Source: Rhizobium sp. P40RR-XXII
Lineage (GTDB): Bacteria > Pseudomonadota > Alphaproteobacteria > Rhizobiales > Rhizobiaceae
Direction: 5' to 3'
DNA length: 64,000 bases
Assembly (NCBI RefSeq): GCF_012641405.1
Contig: NZ_JABAII010000001.1
Span: forward strand, 617,283-681,282
A program made the translations under genes and the position numbers. The notes beneath the pieces were generated by a model. It had not been told where the DNA came from, searched no databases, and saw only the letters and a program-made list of their open reading frames with translations. This document shows, in pieces, positions 35,250-43,414 of this stretch (the stretch's first letter is position 1; each line of letters opens with the position of its first letter).

Positions 35250-37481
35250 ATGGTTGTCCGGCGCTCCCGTTCGGCTCTTTTGGCATGCACTGCGTTTCTG
35301 GCTCTCGGGCTGGCGACGACATCTCTTGCGCAAACAGCAACACAGAATGATGAGGCGACGGGCGAGGCCGCCAAGGGCGATCGCGTTACCAACCTGAAAC
35401 CGATCGTTGTGAAGGGGAAGGGCACGGCGAACAAGGATGTGCTTGCCGACTCCCCGACCGCCAGCGAGACGACGGCCAAGGAGATCGATGACAACCAGAT
35501 CACGCGCATCGAGGATCTCGGCCGCAGCACGGAAGTCGGCGTCGGTTTCAACCGCACTACCGGCGGCGTCAATATTCGTGGTCTCGGCGACGACCGGGTG
35601 CTGACGACGGTCGACGGCATCCAGATTCCTTTTCTTCTCGATGCGTCTCGCGACTCTGATGGTGGTATTAACAGCTTCGATTTCAACGCGCTTTCAAGCG
35701 TTGACGTTGTGCGCGGTGCAGATTCGAGCCGGGCCGGTTCGGGGGCTCTCGGCGGCGCCTTCGTGCTGCGTACGCTGGAACCGGAAGATCTGATCACGCC
35801 CGGCTCCACCTGGGGTGGCGTCTTCAAGTTCGGTTATAATGGTGACGATCGGAGCGTCGGCGGTGCGGCCGCCGTTGCCAAGCGCATCGACAATACGGCC
35901 GTTCTCTTTCAGGGCGGCTACACTCACGGTCACGAGCTTGAGAACAATGGCGATGTCGGCGGCTATTCGACCAAGCGTAGCGAGGCTAACCCGGCCGACT
36001 ACAATCAGAGAAGCGGCCTGTTCAAGATCCGCCAATATACCGACATCGGCACTTTCGGCATCACGGCCGAGCACTACAACAAGGATAAAGACACAGACCT
36101 GATGACCCTGCAAAGCCCGACCGGAAACTTCCGGCCCGGCAACTACGATGGGACAGACAATATCGAGCGCAATCGCCTGTCGCTCGATTATAAATATGAA
36201 GCCGATAGCGCCGATTCGCTGCTCGATACCGCCAATGCCGTTTTCTACTGGCAGAATCTTGTGCGCGAAACCGGTACCGCAGGTTATCGGTATACGTCCG
36301 TTATCGGCGACTATTCACGCCTTAACGAAATGGAAGACCGCAGCATCGGCTTTAGCGGCGATGCGTCGAAGTCTTTCGACACCGGCAGCCTGCATCACCA
36401 GGTCACGTTCGGTCTCGATGTCGCCTTCGACAAGGTACATCAGTATTCGGCCGGTAAGGATAGCTGCAGCAACCCGCGCTGGCGCGCTACTTGCGCATTC
36501 CTGCACACCAATCAGTCCGACATGCCCGATGTCGACGGCAAGCGCGTCGGCGCCTTTATCGATGACAAGATCGAACTGGGCTCCAGCAATTTCTATCTGA
36601 CGCCGGGCCTGCGCTTCGACTGGTATGACTATTCTCCGAAGAACACGGCCGCCTATCGCGATAGCGCCAACTACAATGGGCTGCCGTCAGGTCAGTCCGA
36701 CAGCCGTATCTCGCCGAAGCTGCGTGCTTCCTATCAGCCGCAGGACAATGTCGAGATCTATGCCCAGTGGGCGATGGCCTTCCGTGCACCCAACGTTAGC
36801 GAGCTCTACGTGAACTACGGTGTCCCCGGTGGCTATGTCAGCTACGGCAATCCCAATCTGAAGCCGGAAACCAGCAACGGCATCGAAATCGGCACCAACC
36901 TCGGTGATGACGATTTCGGCGGCCATGTCGGCGCCTTCTACAACAAGTACAAGAACTTCATCGACACGCTGAACTATCGCGATCCCACAGGCACCTATCC
37001 GCTCGGGATCACCGAATACTTCAACCGCGCCAACGTCCGCATGTTCGGCGTCGAGGTCAACGCACACAAGAAGTTCGACAACGGCATCCATATCAAGGGC
37101 GCACTTGCCTATGTGAACGGCAAGGATTCCGATACGGACCAGTGGATCAACTCCGTTGCTCCGGCAAAGGCTGCCTTCACGGTAGGCTACGCGACCGAAG
37201 TCTGGGGAACGGACCTGACCTTCATCACCGCGGCTCGCGAGGCGAAGAAGACGGGCGATACGCTGCAGACCCCTGCCTATGGCATCTTCGATCTCACAGC
37301 CTGGTGGGAGCCGGAGCAGGTGAAGGGCCTCAGCATTCGCGGCGGCGTCTACAACATCTTCAACAAGACCTACTACGATGCGCTGAACTCGCCTTCTTAC
37401 AGTGTTTCGCAGACACAGCCTGCATCCTACTATTCCGAGCCCGGCCGGACCTTCAAGCTGACGCTGACGCAACGCTTCTAA
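35250..37481 (+). CDS. hmuR: TonB-dependent heme receptor (HmuR/ShmR-like)
   Basis: A 743-aa outer-membrane receptor with a signal peptide (about residues 1-29, ending ATTSLAQTATQ). The plug domain begins near LKPIVVKGKG, contains GVNIRGLGDDRVLTTVDGI and ends with the VDVVRGADSSRAGSGALGG box. The barrel ends FKLTLTQRF. The FRAP box (AFRAPNVSELY) and NPNL box (YGNPNLKPETS) are characteristic of heme/hemoprotein receptors. No His occurs between these boxes, unlike enterobacterial HemR. Start ATG 35250 has AAGGA at good spacing; ATG 35244 is too close to it. Low-iron induction is expected from the IRO box. The hmuSTUV import genes are not here. Confidence 0.87.
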   Translation: MVVRRSRSALLACTAFLALGLATTSLAQTATQNDEATGEAAKGDRVTNLKPIVVKGKGTANKDVLADSPTASETTAKEIDDNQITRIEDLGRSTEVGVGFNRTTGGVNIRGLGDDRVLTTVDGIQIPFLLDASRDSDGGINSFDFNALSSVDVVRGADSSRAGSGALGGAFVLRTLEPEDLITPGSTWGGVFKFGYNGDDRSVGGAAAVAKRIDNTAVLFQGGYTHGHELENNGDVGGYSTKRSEANPADYNQRSGLFKIRQYTDIGTFGITAEHYNKDKDTDLMTLQSPTGNFRPGNYDGTDNIERNRLSLDYKYEADSADSLLDTANAVFYWQNLVRETGTAGYRYTSVIGDYSRLNEMEDRSIGFSGDASKSFDTGSLHHQVTFGLDVAFDKVHQYSAGKDSCSNPRWRATCAFLHTNQSDMPDVDGKRVGAFIDDKIELGSSNFYLTPGLRFDWYDYSPKNTAAYRDSANYNGLPSGQSDSRISPKLRASYQPQDNVEIYAQWAMAFRAPNVSELYVNYGVPGGYVSYGNPNLKPETSNGIEIGTNLGDDDFGGHVGAFYNKYKNFIDTLNYRDPTGTYPLGITEYFNRANVRMFGVEVNAHKKFDNGIHIKGALAYVNGKDSDTDQWINSVAPAKAAFTVGYATEVWGTDLTFITAAREAKKTGDTLQTPAYGIFDLTAWWEPEQVKGLSIRGGVYNIFNKTYYDALNSPSYSVSQTQPASYYSEPGRTFKLTLTQRF

Positions 37482-37507
37482 GCCGTCTCATCGATGCAGC
37501 AAACTTG

Positions 37508-37535
37508 GGCGATGCTTCGGTATCGCCTCTTTTTT
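37508..37535 (+). terminator. Terminator of the heme receptor gene
   Basis: Arms GGCGAT and ATCGCC with a short loop are followed by TCTTTTTT. It starts 26 bases after the stop. Confidence 0.8.
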
Positions 37536-37642
37536 GCACCTGGCGTAACATCGGGAAAATTGCGTAATTGTAAATCGCAACGTTCGGTGTTATTCGAGGC
37601 TCGCAGTCTTTCACCCGCCAAGAGAAAAGAGAGGAGGACCAT

Positions 37643-37714
37643 ATGACCAAGATAGTCTGGCATATTCGCCAGTTCGGTCCGACTCGTGCCCTGCAGATGC
37701 GTTTGCAGGGCTGA
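37643..37714 (+). CDS. 23-codon upstream ORF, putative ABC-F leader peptide
   Basis: An ATG preceded at 5 bases by GAGGAGG, the strongest ribosome-binding site noted in this part of the window. The peptide begins MTKIVWHIRQ, continues FGPT and ends RALQMRLQG, then TGA. The last eight codons lie within a perfect hairpin (GCCCTGCA / TGCAGGGC). It does not resemble HemP/HmuP. Its place 186 bases upstream of an ABC-F gene recalls leader peptides that control antibiotic-resistance ABC-F genes by ribosome stalling. This is inference; translation has not been shown. Confidence 0.55.
   Translation: MTKIVWHIRQFGPTRALQMRLQG
37688..37711 (+). promoter_or_regulatory. Hairpin overlapping the end of the leader ORF
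   Basis: A perfect 8-bp stem GCCCTGCA / TGCAGGGC with an 8-base loop covers the last eight sense codons of the 23-codon ORF and ends at its stop codon. A ribosome translating or stalled on these codons would prevent the hairpin. Confidence 0.6.
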
Positions 37715-37900
37715 TCAGAGGCTGTTACTCACTCATTCCTTCTGGTCTGCCCTTTGGGCGACGTGAGCCGCGCATTTGCGCGGCCGCGTCATGACATGTT
37801 TTCGAGCATTGGCCCGCTTGTGGCCATCGACATCGGCGTAGCGCGGCAAAAGGAGCCGTCGGCGATGTCACGGGATGCTCGATAGAGACCGGAAGAGACC

Positions 37901-39424
37901 ATGACTCTGATCAATCTCCGCAATCTGGGCGTCACCATGAGTGCGCCGCTGTTTTCCAATCTCAACGTCACCGTCGATGCCGGTGACCGTGTCGGCATCG
38001 TCGCCGCGAACGGGCGCGGAAAGACCACGCTGCTCAACTGCATAGCGGGCAGGCAGGAGCCGACATCGGGGAATATCACCCGCGCTCGCGGCCTCCGCGT
38101 CGGCTATGTCGAGCAGAATGTGCCGGCGGAACTGCTGGACGTTTCCTTCTACGATGCCGTCCTGCGCGCCTTGCCCAAGGACCTGGTTGAGAGCGAAAGC
38201 TGGCGCGTGGATGTCACCCTCGATTCCCTCGACGTACCTGCGGCGATGCGGGAGAGGACGCTTACCCGGCTTAGCGGCGGCTGGCAGCGGCTTGCCATGC
38301 TTGCCCGCGTCTGGGTGACCGAGCCGGACGTGCTGCTGCTGGACGAACCCACCAACCATCTCGATCTTGCCAAGATCGCGCTGCTGGAAGATTGGCTGAA
38401 TGCCTTGCCGCGTGACGTGCCCGTCATCATCGCCAGTCATGACCGCGCTTTCCTCGATGCTGTCTGCAGCCGGACCCTGTTCCTGCGTCAAGACCAGTCG
38501 CAGGCCTATGCACTGCCATATAGCCGCGCGCGGGCGGCGCTGGACGAGGTCGATGCCTCGGATGAGCGCCGTTATCAGAAGGAGATGAAGACGGCGCAGC
38601 AACTGCGCAAGCAGGCGGCCAAGCTTTACAATCTTGGCGTCAACTCGGGCAGCGATCTGCTGACAGTCAAGACGAAGCAGTTAAAGGCGCGTGCCGAGAA
38701 GCTGGAGGACGGTGCAAAGCCGGGCTATCGCGAACGCTCCTCCGGCTCGATCAAGCTCGCCAATCGTGGCATCCAGGCCAAGGTACTTCTGACGCTGGAG
38801 GATGCCTCGGTGACGACGCCGGACGGCACGCTGCTGTTCAAAACCGGCCAGCAATGGATTTGCCAGGGCGACCGCATCGTGCTGCTCGGGCAGAACGGAG
38901 CCGGCAAGACGCGGTTCGTCGAGATGATCCTCAGGGCGATTGCCGATCCGTCCGCCGGCGGCGCGATCAAGCCGACGCCGTCCCTCGTGCTCGGTTACAG
39001 CGATCAGGCGCTCTCCAATCTCGGTCAGAAAGACACGCCGCTCGGGATGATCACGCGCCTGTTCGAGCTCGGCGAACAGCGCGCCCGCACCCTGCTGGCC
39101 GGTGTCGGTATCGGCATCGATATGCAGGGTCGGGAGATCGGCCGTCTGTCCGGCGGGCAGAAGGCGCGGCTTGCGATGCTGTTGCTGCGGCTGACCAATC
39201 CGAACTTCTACCTCCTGGACGAGCCGACAAACCATCTGGATATCGACGGCCAGGAAGCATTGGAGGGCGAGCTGACGGCGAACGAGGCAAGCTGCCTTCT
39301 CGTTTCGCACGATCGCAGTTTCGTGCGATCGGTCGGCAATCGCTTCTGGCTGATCGACCGGAAGCGGCTGGTCGAGGTGGACGGCCCCGAGGAGTTCTTC
39401 GAAGCCGCCAGAGCGCAAGAGTAG
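37901..39424 (+). CDS. ABC-F family ATPase (ribosome-acting)
   Basis: A 507-aa soluble protein with two ATPase domains and no membrane segment. Domain 1 has VAANGRGKTTLL (Walker A), LSGGWQRLAML and VLLLDEPTNHLDL. Domain 2 has GQNGAGKTRFVEM, LSGGQKARLAML and FYLLDEPTNHLDI. The charged linker (about residues 200-290, KEMKTAQQLRKQAAKLYN and TVKTKQLKARAEKLEDG) is the part that reaches the ribosomal P site in ABC-F proteins. These proteins either relieve stalled translation or protect the ribosome from macrolide-lincosamide-pleuromutilin-type drugs. The upstream leader ORF favours an inducible, antibiotic-responsive role, but sequence alone cannot separate the two classes. Confidence 0.88.
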   Translation: MTLINLRNLGVTMSAPLFSNLNVTVDAGDRVGIVAANGRGKTTLLNCIAGRQEPTSGNITRARGLRVGYVEQNVPAELLDVSFYDAVLRALPKDLVESESWRVDVTLDSLDVPAAMRERTLTRLSGGWQRLAMLARVWVTEPDVLLLDEPTNHLDLAKIALLEDWLNALPRDVPVIIASHDRAFLDAVCSRTLFLRQDQSQAYALPYSRARAALDEVDASDERRYQKEMKTAQQLRKQAAKLYNLGVNSGSDLLTVKTKQLKARAEKLEDGAKPGYRERSSGSIKLANRGIQAKVLLTLEDASVTTPDGTLLFKTGQQWICQGDRIVLLGQNGAGKTRFVEMILRAIADPSAGGAIKPTPSLVLGYSDQALSNLGQKDTPLGMITRLFELGEQRARTLLAGVGIGIDMQGREIGRLSGGQKARLAMLLLRLTNPNFYLLDEPTNHLDIDGQEALEGELTANEASCLLVSHDRSFVRSVGNRFWLIDRKRLVEVDGPEEFFEAARAQE

Positions 39425-39439
39425 ACGAGCACGGAATGC

Positions 39440-40339
39440 TCAGGCGGCCAACTGACCCGAAAACAGATTGGCCGCCATGAAATCCACGAAGACCCGTATT
39501 TTCGGAGAGAGATAGCGGCTTGTGGGCCACAATACGCGGAAGATGCCTGTCTTCGCGATGTGGTCTTCGAGCAATGGCAGAAGCCGGCCGTCGGCGATTT
39601 GCGTCCTGACGGCAAAGGGCGGCAGACATGTTATGCCGAAGCCGTTCTCGGCAAGGTGGATGAGCGGCTCAATGGTGCTGGCGATCGTCGTCGTTGGCAA
39701 GGCGAGCCGCAACTCCTCCCCATTGCGCACCAGAGGCCACGGCTCCAGCCTGCCCGTGCTTGGGTAGCGGTGATGCAGGCATTTGTGCTGAAGCAGGTCT
39801 TCAGGTGCAAGCGGCATGCCTTCCGTCTCCAGATAGTCCGGTGAGGCGACGATCTGGAAGCGGAACGTGCCGAGCTTGCGGCTCATCAGCCTCGTATCCT
39901 TGACGTCGCCGGTCCGGATGACCGCATCGAAACCTTCCTCGATCACATCGACCAGCCGATCGGTAAAATCCAGATCCAGCGTGATATCGGGATAGGCGCG
40001 CATGAAAGCCGATATGGCCGGCATCAACAGCATCCCCGCCAAGGGAAGGCTGACGCGAAGATGGCCGCGAGGAGCCGTACGCGATTTCGAAAGCTCCGCC
40101 TGAGCGGTATCGAGCTCGGATATGATCCTCCGGCAGGTGTCGAGAAAGAAGCTGCCTTCTTCGGTCAATGTCATGCTGCGGGTCGAGCGGTAAAAGAGGC
40201 GAACCCCCATCTCCTGTTCGAGGCGGGCGATCGCCTTGCCGACGGCGGAGCTGGAGAGGCCAAGCCGTCGCGCGCCTGCGACGAAGCTGCCGCCCTCTGC
40301 CGTCTGCACAAAGATGCCGAGCGTTCCAAGCCTATCCAT
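39440..40339 (-). CDS. LysR-family transcriptional regulator
   Basis: A 299-aa regulator. The N-terminal HTH is LGTLGIFVQTAEGGSFVAGARRLGLSSSAVGKAIARLEQEMGVRLF, followed by a linker helix and a periplasmic-binding-like effector domain. The start MDRLGTLG at 40339 is usual for this LysR subgroup. It is divergent from the quinol-monooxygenase-like gene, and a perfect palindrome with LysR features lies just upstream of it. It probably controls that gene and itself. It converges with the ABC-F gene with a 15-base gap. Confidence 0.9.
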   Translation of the reverse strand: MDRLGTLGIFVQTAEGGSFVAGARRLGLSSSAVGKAIARLEQEMGVRLFYRSTRSMTLTEEGSFFLDTCRRIISELDTAQAELSKSRTAPRGHLRVSLPLAGMLLMPAISAFMRAYPDITLDLDFTDRLVDVIEEGFDAVIRTGDVKDTRLMSRKLGTFRFQIVASPDYLETEGMPLAPEDLLQHKCLHHRYPSTGRLEPWPLVRNGEELRLALPTTTIASTIEPLIHLAENGFGITCLPPFAVRTQIADGRLLPLLEDHIAKTGIFRVLWPTSRYLSPKIRVFVDFMAANLFSGQLAA

Positions 40340-40353
40340 CGTCGCTCCAATTG

Positions 40354-40368
40354 CGGAATATAATTCCG
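40354..40368. promoter_or_regulatory. Palindromic operator between lysR-type gene and monooxygenase gene
   Basis: Perfect arms CGGAAT / ATTCCG with a 3-base centre, and a CTCATGAG palindrome a few bases on. Position and symmetry fit a LysR-type binding site. Confidence 0.5.
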
Positions 40369-40463
40369 ATCTCATGAGAATACCGGATCATTTATCCGCT
40401 ATCTCAACCCCGATATCCAGTGTCGGCGCGGCACATGACGCCGCTTTTTCAAAAGGAACCGCA

Positions 40464-40829
40464 ATGAATACGAACTCCGCACATTTCATCACCCAACCGC
40501 AGCCGACCACCTTCATCGTCAATGTCATCCACGTTCATCCCGGCAAGCAGGAGGAGGCTTTCCGAGTGATCCAGGATGTCGTTCACTATGTCGCCGAACG
40601 GAAAGAAGGGTTCCTCTGGAGCAATCTCGCCAAAAGCACGGACGGTCTGACGGTTGTGAATATCGAAGCCATCAAAGGCGCTGGCAATGTCGACGAATTC
40701 TTCTCCGATCCGGTCTTTGTCGAGAAATTCCGCAGGCTCGACCAGGTTTCGAAGAGCGAATTCCACACCTACACCGTTGGTGATCTGGTTTTGCCGAAGC
40801 TCGGCCATTCTGAAAGTGGTCGCGTCTGA
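40464..40829 (+). CDS. Antibiotic biosynthesis monooxygenase-fold (YgiN-like) protein
   Basis: A 121-aa alpha+beta barrel protein. The pattern TFIVNVIHVHPGKQEEAFRVIQDVVHYVAERKEGFLWSNLAKSTDG is typical of ABM-domain proteins, small dimers that oxidise quinols or act on aromatic compounds without cofactor. It is paired with the divergent LysR-type gene. ATG 40464 follows AAAAGGA. Substrate unknown. Confidence 0.75.
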   Translation: MNTNSAHFITQPQPTTFIVNVIHVHPGKQEEAFRVIQDVVHYVAERKEGFLWSNLAKSTDGLTVVNIEAIKGAGNVDEFFSDPVFVEKFRRLDQVSKSEFHTYTVGDLVLPKLGHSESGRV

Positions 40830-40895
40830 CGAACCTTGATCGATCGCGAGCGGACGGTGCTTTCTCATGCCGGAAACTTTCCTTCCATCTTCCGC

Positions 40896-40924
40896 TTGCG
40901 CATCGTGGCATCTCACGCTAACAA
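40896..40924 (+). promoter_or_regulatory. Promoter of trpL-trpE(G)
   Basis: TTGCGC at 40896 and TAACAA at 40919 are 17 bases apart. The predicted transcription start (about 40931-40933) coincides with the trpL ATG, as in the leaderless trpL mRNA known from Sinorhizobium. Confidence 0.5.
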
Positions 40925-40932
40925 TTCCCGCC

Positions 40933-40980
40933 ATGAACATGTCCTTGAACAACATTGCGGTTTGGTGGTGGGCGCGCTGA
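40933..40980 (+). CDS. trpL: trp operon leader peptide
   Basis: A 15-codon ORF encoding MNMSLNNIAVWWWAR. Three consecutive Trp codons sense charged tRNA-Trp. Low tryptophan stalls the ribosome there and prevents formation of the attenuator hairpin 38 bases downstream. It closely resembles the leader peptide of Sinorhizobium (also ending WWWAR), which has an added trans-acting role reported with its leader RNA. No ribosome-binding site is present, consistent with a leaderless start. Confidence 0.92.
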   Translation: MNMSLNNIAVWWWAR

Positions 40981-41017
40981 GGCGGCCTCGACCAATCGTG
41001 TTCAAAGACGACGAGTG

Positions 41018-41048
41018 AGCCGCCCGAGATTTCGAGGCGGCTTTTTTG
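41018..41048 (+). terminator. trpE(G) transcription attenuator
   Basis: Arms AGCCGCC and GGCGGCT with an inner CGA / TCG extension, followed by seven T. The segment GGCGGCC at 40981-40987 just after trpL can pair with the left arm as the alternative antiterminator. Confidence 0.88.
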
Positions 41049-41095
41049 TTATATTGGCCGCCTGTCGTCCGGGCCCGATAACGGAGTGAGGAACA

Positions 41096-43285
41096 ATGGT
41101 AACGATCCTTCGGGATGATGGTGCGGAAATCTACGAGACGAAGGGCGGCATCACCGTCACCCGGCAGCGTCGGCCGACGCCCTATGCGGATGCGGTTTTG
41201 TCCTATATCGACAAGCTCGACGAGCGCCGTGGCGCTGTCTTCTCCTCCAATTACGAATATCCTGGCCGCTACACGCGTTGGGATACCGCCATCGTCGATC
41301 CGCCGCTCGGCCTGTCCTGCAATGGGCGCGATGTCTGGATCGAAGCCTATAACGAGCGCGGCGAAGTCATTCTCGGCTTCATCGCGGAAAAGCTGAAGAC
41401 GGTTTCAGAGGTCGTTCTTGGCGCTTCGACGCCGCGCCGGCTCGATCTGGCCGTAAAGACGCCGGATCGCGTCTTTACCGAGGAAGAGCGCTCGAAAATG
41501 CCGACGGTCTTCACCGTGCTGCGCGCCGTGACCGATCTCTTCTATTCGCAGGCGGATGCCAGCATCGGCTTCTACGGTGCCTTCGGCTATGATCTCGCCT
41601 TCCAGTTCGACGCGATCAACCTGAAGCTCAAGCGCCCGGACGACCAGCGCGACATGGTGCTTTACCTGCCGGACGAAATCCTGGTGGTCGATAATTATTC
41701 CGCCAAGGCCTGGATCGACCGGTACGATTTCGCCAAGGGCGACGTATCGACGGAAGGCAAGTCGGGCGAGATCGCGCCCGAGCCGTTCCGGCACACCGAT
41801 GCCATTCCGCCGAAGAGCGATCACCGCCCCGGCGAATATGCCGAACTGGTGGTCAAGGCGAAGGAGAGCTTCCGCAAGGGCGATCTCTTCGAAGTCGTGC
41901 CCGGCCAGAAGTTCATGGAGCGCTGCGAGAGCAAGCCGTCCGATATCTCCAAGCGGCTGAAGGCGATCAATCCTTCGCCCTATTCCTTCTTCATCAATCT
42001 CGGCAATCAGGAGTATCTCGTCGGCGCATCGCCCGAAATGTTCGTGCGGGTGTCGGGCCGCCGCATCGAGACTTGCCCAATCTCGGGCACGATCAAGCGC
42101 GGCGATGACCCGATCGCCGACAGCGAACAGATCCTGAAGCTGCTGAATTCCAAGAAGGACGAATCCGAGCTGACCATGTGCTCCGACGTCGACCGCAACG
42201 ACAAGAGCCGCGTCTGCGAGCCGGGCTCGGTCAAAGTCATCGGCCGCCGCCAGATCGAGATGTATTCGCGCCTCATCCACACGGTCGACCACATCGAAGG
42301 CCGCCTGCGCGATGACATGGATGCTTTCGACGGCTTCCTCAGCCACGCCTGGGCCGTCACCGTCACCGGCGCGCCGAAGCTTTGGGCGATGCGCTTCATC
42401 GAGAGCCATGAGAAGAGCCCGCGCGCATGGTATGGCGGGGCGATCGGCATGGTCAGCTTCAATGGCGACATGAACACCGGCCTGACGCTGCGCACCGTCC
42501 GCATCAAGGACGGCATTGCCGAAGTGCGCGCCGGCGCGACGCTGCTCAACGACTCGATCCCCGAGGAAGAAGAAGCCGAAACCGAACTGAAGGCCTCCGC
42601 CATGCTTTCCGCCATCCGTGACGCCAAGACCGGCAATTCCGGCAAACAACAACGTGACGTCGCTTCCGTCGGCAAGGGCGTGAAGATCCTGCTCGTCGAC
42701 CACGAGGACAGCTTCGTCCATACGCTTGCCAACTACTTCCGCCAGACGGGCGCGACGGTTTCGACCGTGCGTACGCCGGTGCCGGAAGAGGTCTTCGACC
42801 GGCTCGATCCGGATCTCGTCGTGCTGTCGCCAGGTCCCGGCAATCCGAAGGATTTCGATTGCAAGGCGACCATCAAGAAGGCGAGGGCGCGCAACCTGCC
42901 GATCTTCGGCGTCTGCCTGGGCTTGCAGGCGCTGGCAGAGGCCTATGGCGGCGAGTTGCGCCATCTGGCGATCCCGATGCACGGCAAGCCCTCCCGCATC
43001 CGCGTGCTGGAGCCGGGTCTGGTCTTCTCGGGCCTCGGCCGCGAAGTGACGGTCGGCCGCTATCATTCGATCTTTGCTGATCCGTCGAGCCTGCCGCGCG
43101 ACTTCATGATCACGGCCGAAAGTGAAGACGGCACGATCATGGGCATCGAGCATGTGAAGGAGCCGATCGCGGCCGTGCAGTTCCACCCGGAATCGATCAT
43201 GACGCTCGGCGGCGATGCCGGCATGCGGATGATCGAGAACGTCGTGGCGCATCTGGCGCGGCGGGTGAAGACGAAGGCCGCCTGA
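41096..43285 (+). CDS. trpE(G): Anthranilate synthase, fused TrpE-TrpG
   Basis: A 729-aa fusion typical of Rhizobiales. It makes anthranilate from chorismate and glutamine, the first step of tryptophan synthesis. The TrpE part (to about residue 515) has the chorismate-binding region with [35 protein letters not shown] and [16 protein letters not shown]. The glutamine amidotransferase part (about 530-725) has [15 protein letters not shown] with the nucleophile Cys near residue 606, and [11 protein letters not shown] with the His-Glu pair. Expression is controlled by the trpL attenuator. A strong terminator follows. Confidence 0.96.
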   Translation: MVTILRDDGAEIYETKGGITVTRQRRPTPYADAVLSYIDKLDERRGAVFSSNYEYPGRYTRWDTAIVDPPLGLSCNGRDVWIEAYNERGEVILGFIAEKLKTVSEVVLGASTPRRLDLAVKTPDRVFTEEERSKMPTVFTVLRAVTDLFYSQADASIGFYGAFGYDLAFQFDAINLKLKRPDDQRDMVLYLPDEILVVDNYSAKAWIDRYDFAKGDVSTEGKSGEIAPEPFRHTDAIPPKSDHRPGEYAELVVKAKESFRKGDLFEVVPGQKFMERCESKPSDISKRLKAINPSPYSFFINLGNQEYLVGASPEMFVRVSGRRIETCPISGTIKRGDDPIADSEQILKLLNSKKDESELTMCSDVDRNDKSRVCEPGSVKVIGRRQIEMYSRLIHTVDHIEGRLRDDMDAFDGFLSHAWAVTVTGAPKLWAMRFIESHEKSPRAWYGGAIGMVSFNGDMNTGLTLRTVRIKDGIAEVRAGATLLNDSIPEEEEAETELKASAMLSAIRDAKTGNSGKQQRDVASVGKGVKILLVDHEDSFVHTLANYFRQTGATVSTVRTPVPEEVFDRLDPDLVVLSPGPGNPKDFDCKATIKKARARNLPIFGVCLGLQALAEAYGGELRHLAIPMHGKPSRIRVLEPGLVFSGLGREVTVGRYHSIFADPSSLPRDFMITAESEDGTIMGIEHVKEPIAAVQFHPESIMTLGGDAGMRMIENVVAHLARRVKTKAA

Positions 43286-43312
43286 GGCGAGCGTTTAGAG
43301 CTCGGAAGTTTG

Positions 43313-43353
43313 ATAGCCCTATGTACTCGGAAAAAGTGCATGGGGCTATTTTT
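43313..43353 (+). terminator. Terminator of trpE(G)
   Basis: A 14-bp stem (ATAGCCCTATGTAC with GTGCATGGGGCTAT, two G-T pairs), a 9-base loop and TTTTT. It also covers the most upstream ATG (43340) of the following gene. Confidence 0.85.
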
Positions 43354-43414
43354 CTGCCTTGAAAGAGCCAACAAACCACTCAAGAGATTGATCGATGGCG
43401 GGGGCTTTCAGTCG

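Larger units (their letters stand above)
37482..37900. other. Leader region between heme receptor and ABC-F gene
   Basis: The order in these 419 bases is the hmuR terminator, a weak promoter candidate (TTGTAA at 37568, TATTCG at 37591), the 23-codon ORF at 37643, a hairpin across the end of that ORF, and at least one further GC-rich hairpin (CCGCGCA / TGCGCGG, 37768-37783, outer arms GACG / CGTC) before the ABC-F start. A shorter inverted pair CTCAC / GTGAG could compete with it. Confidence 0.6.
40933..41048 (+). ncRNA. rnTrpL: trp attenuator leader RNA (rnTrpL-type sRNA)
   Basis: The terminated transcript would run from the trpL ATG to the U-tract after the attenuator, about 115 nt. The homologous attenuated RNA in Sinorhizobium acts in trans on other mRNAs. 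Here the RNA is inferred from promoter, ORF and terminator. Confidence 0.65.

Noticed and set aside
37643..37714. HemP/HmuP-like protein after the heme receptor
   Set aside because: The short ORF is only 23 codons and lacks the HemP pattern; the leader-peptide reading fits its position before the ABC-F gene better.
41405..43252. 615-codon open frame antisense to trpE(G)
   Set aside because: High-GC codon bias of trpE(G) leaves the opposite strand open. The translation is rich in Arg, His and Asp with no recognisable motif.
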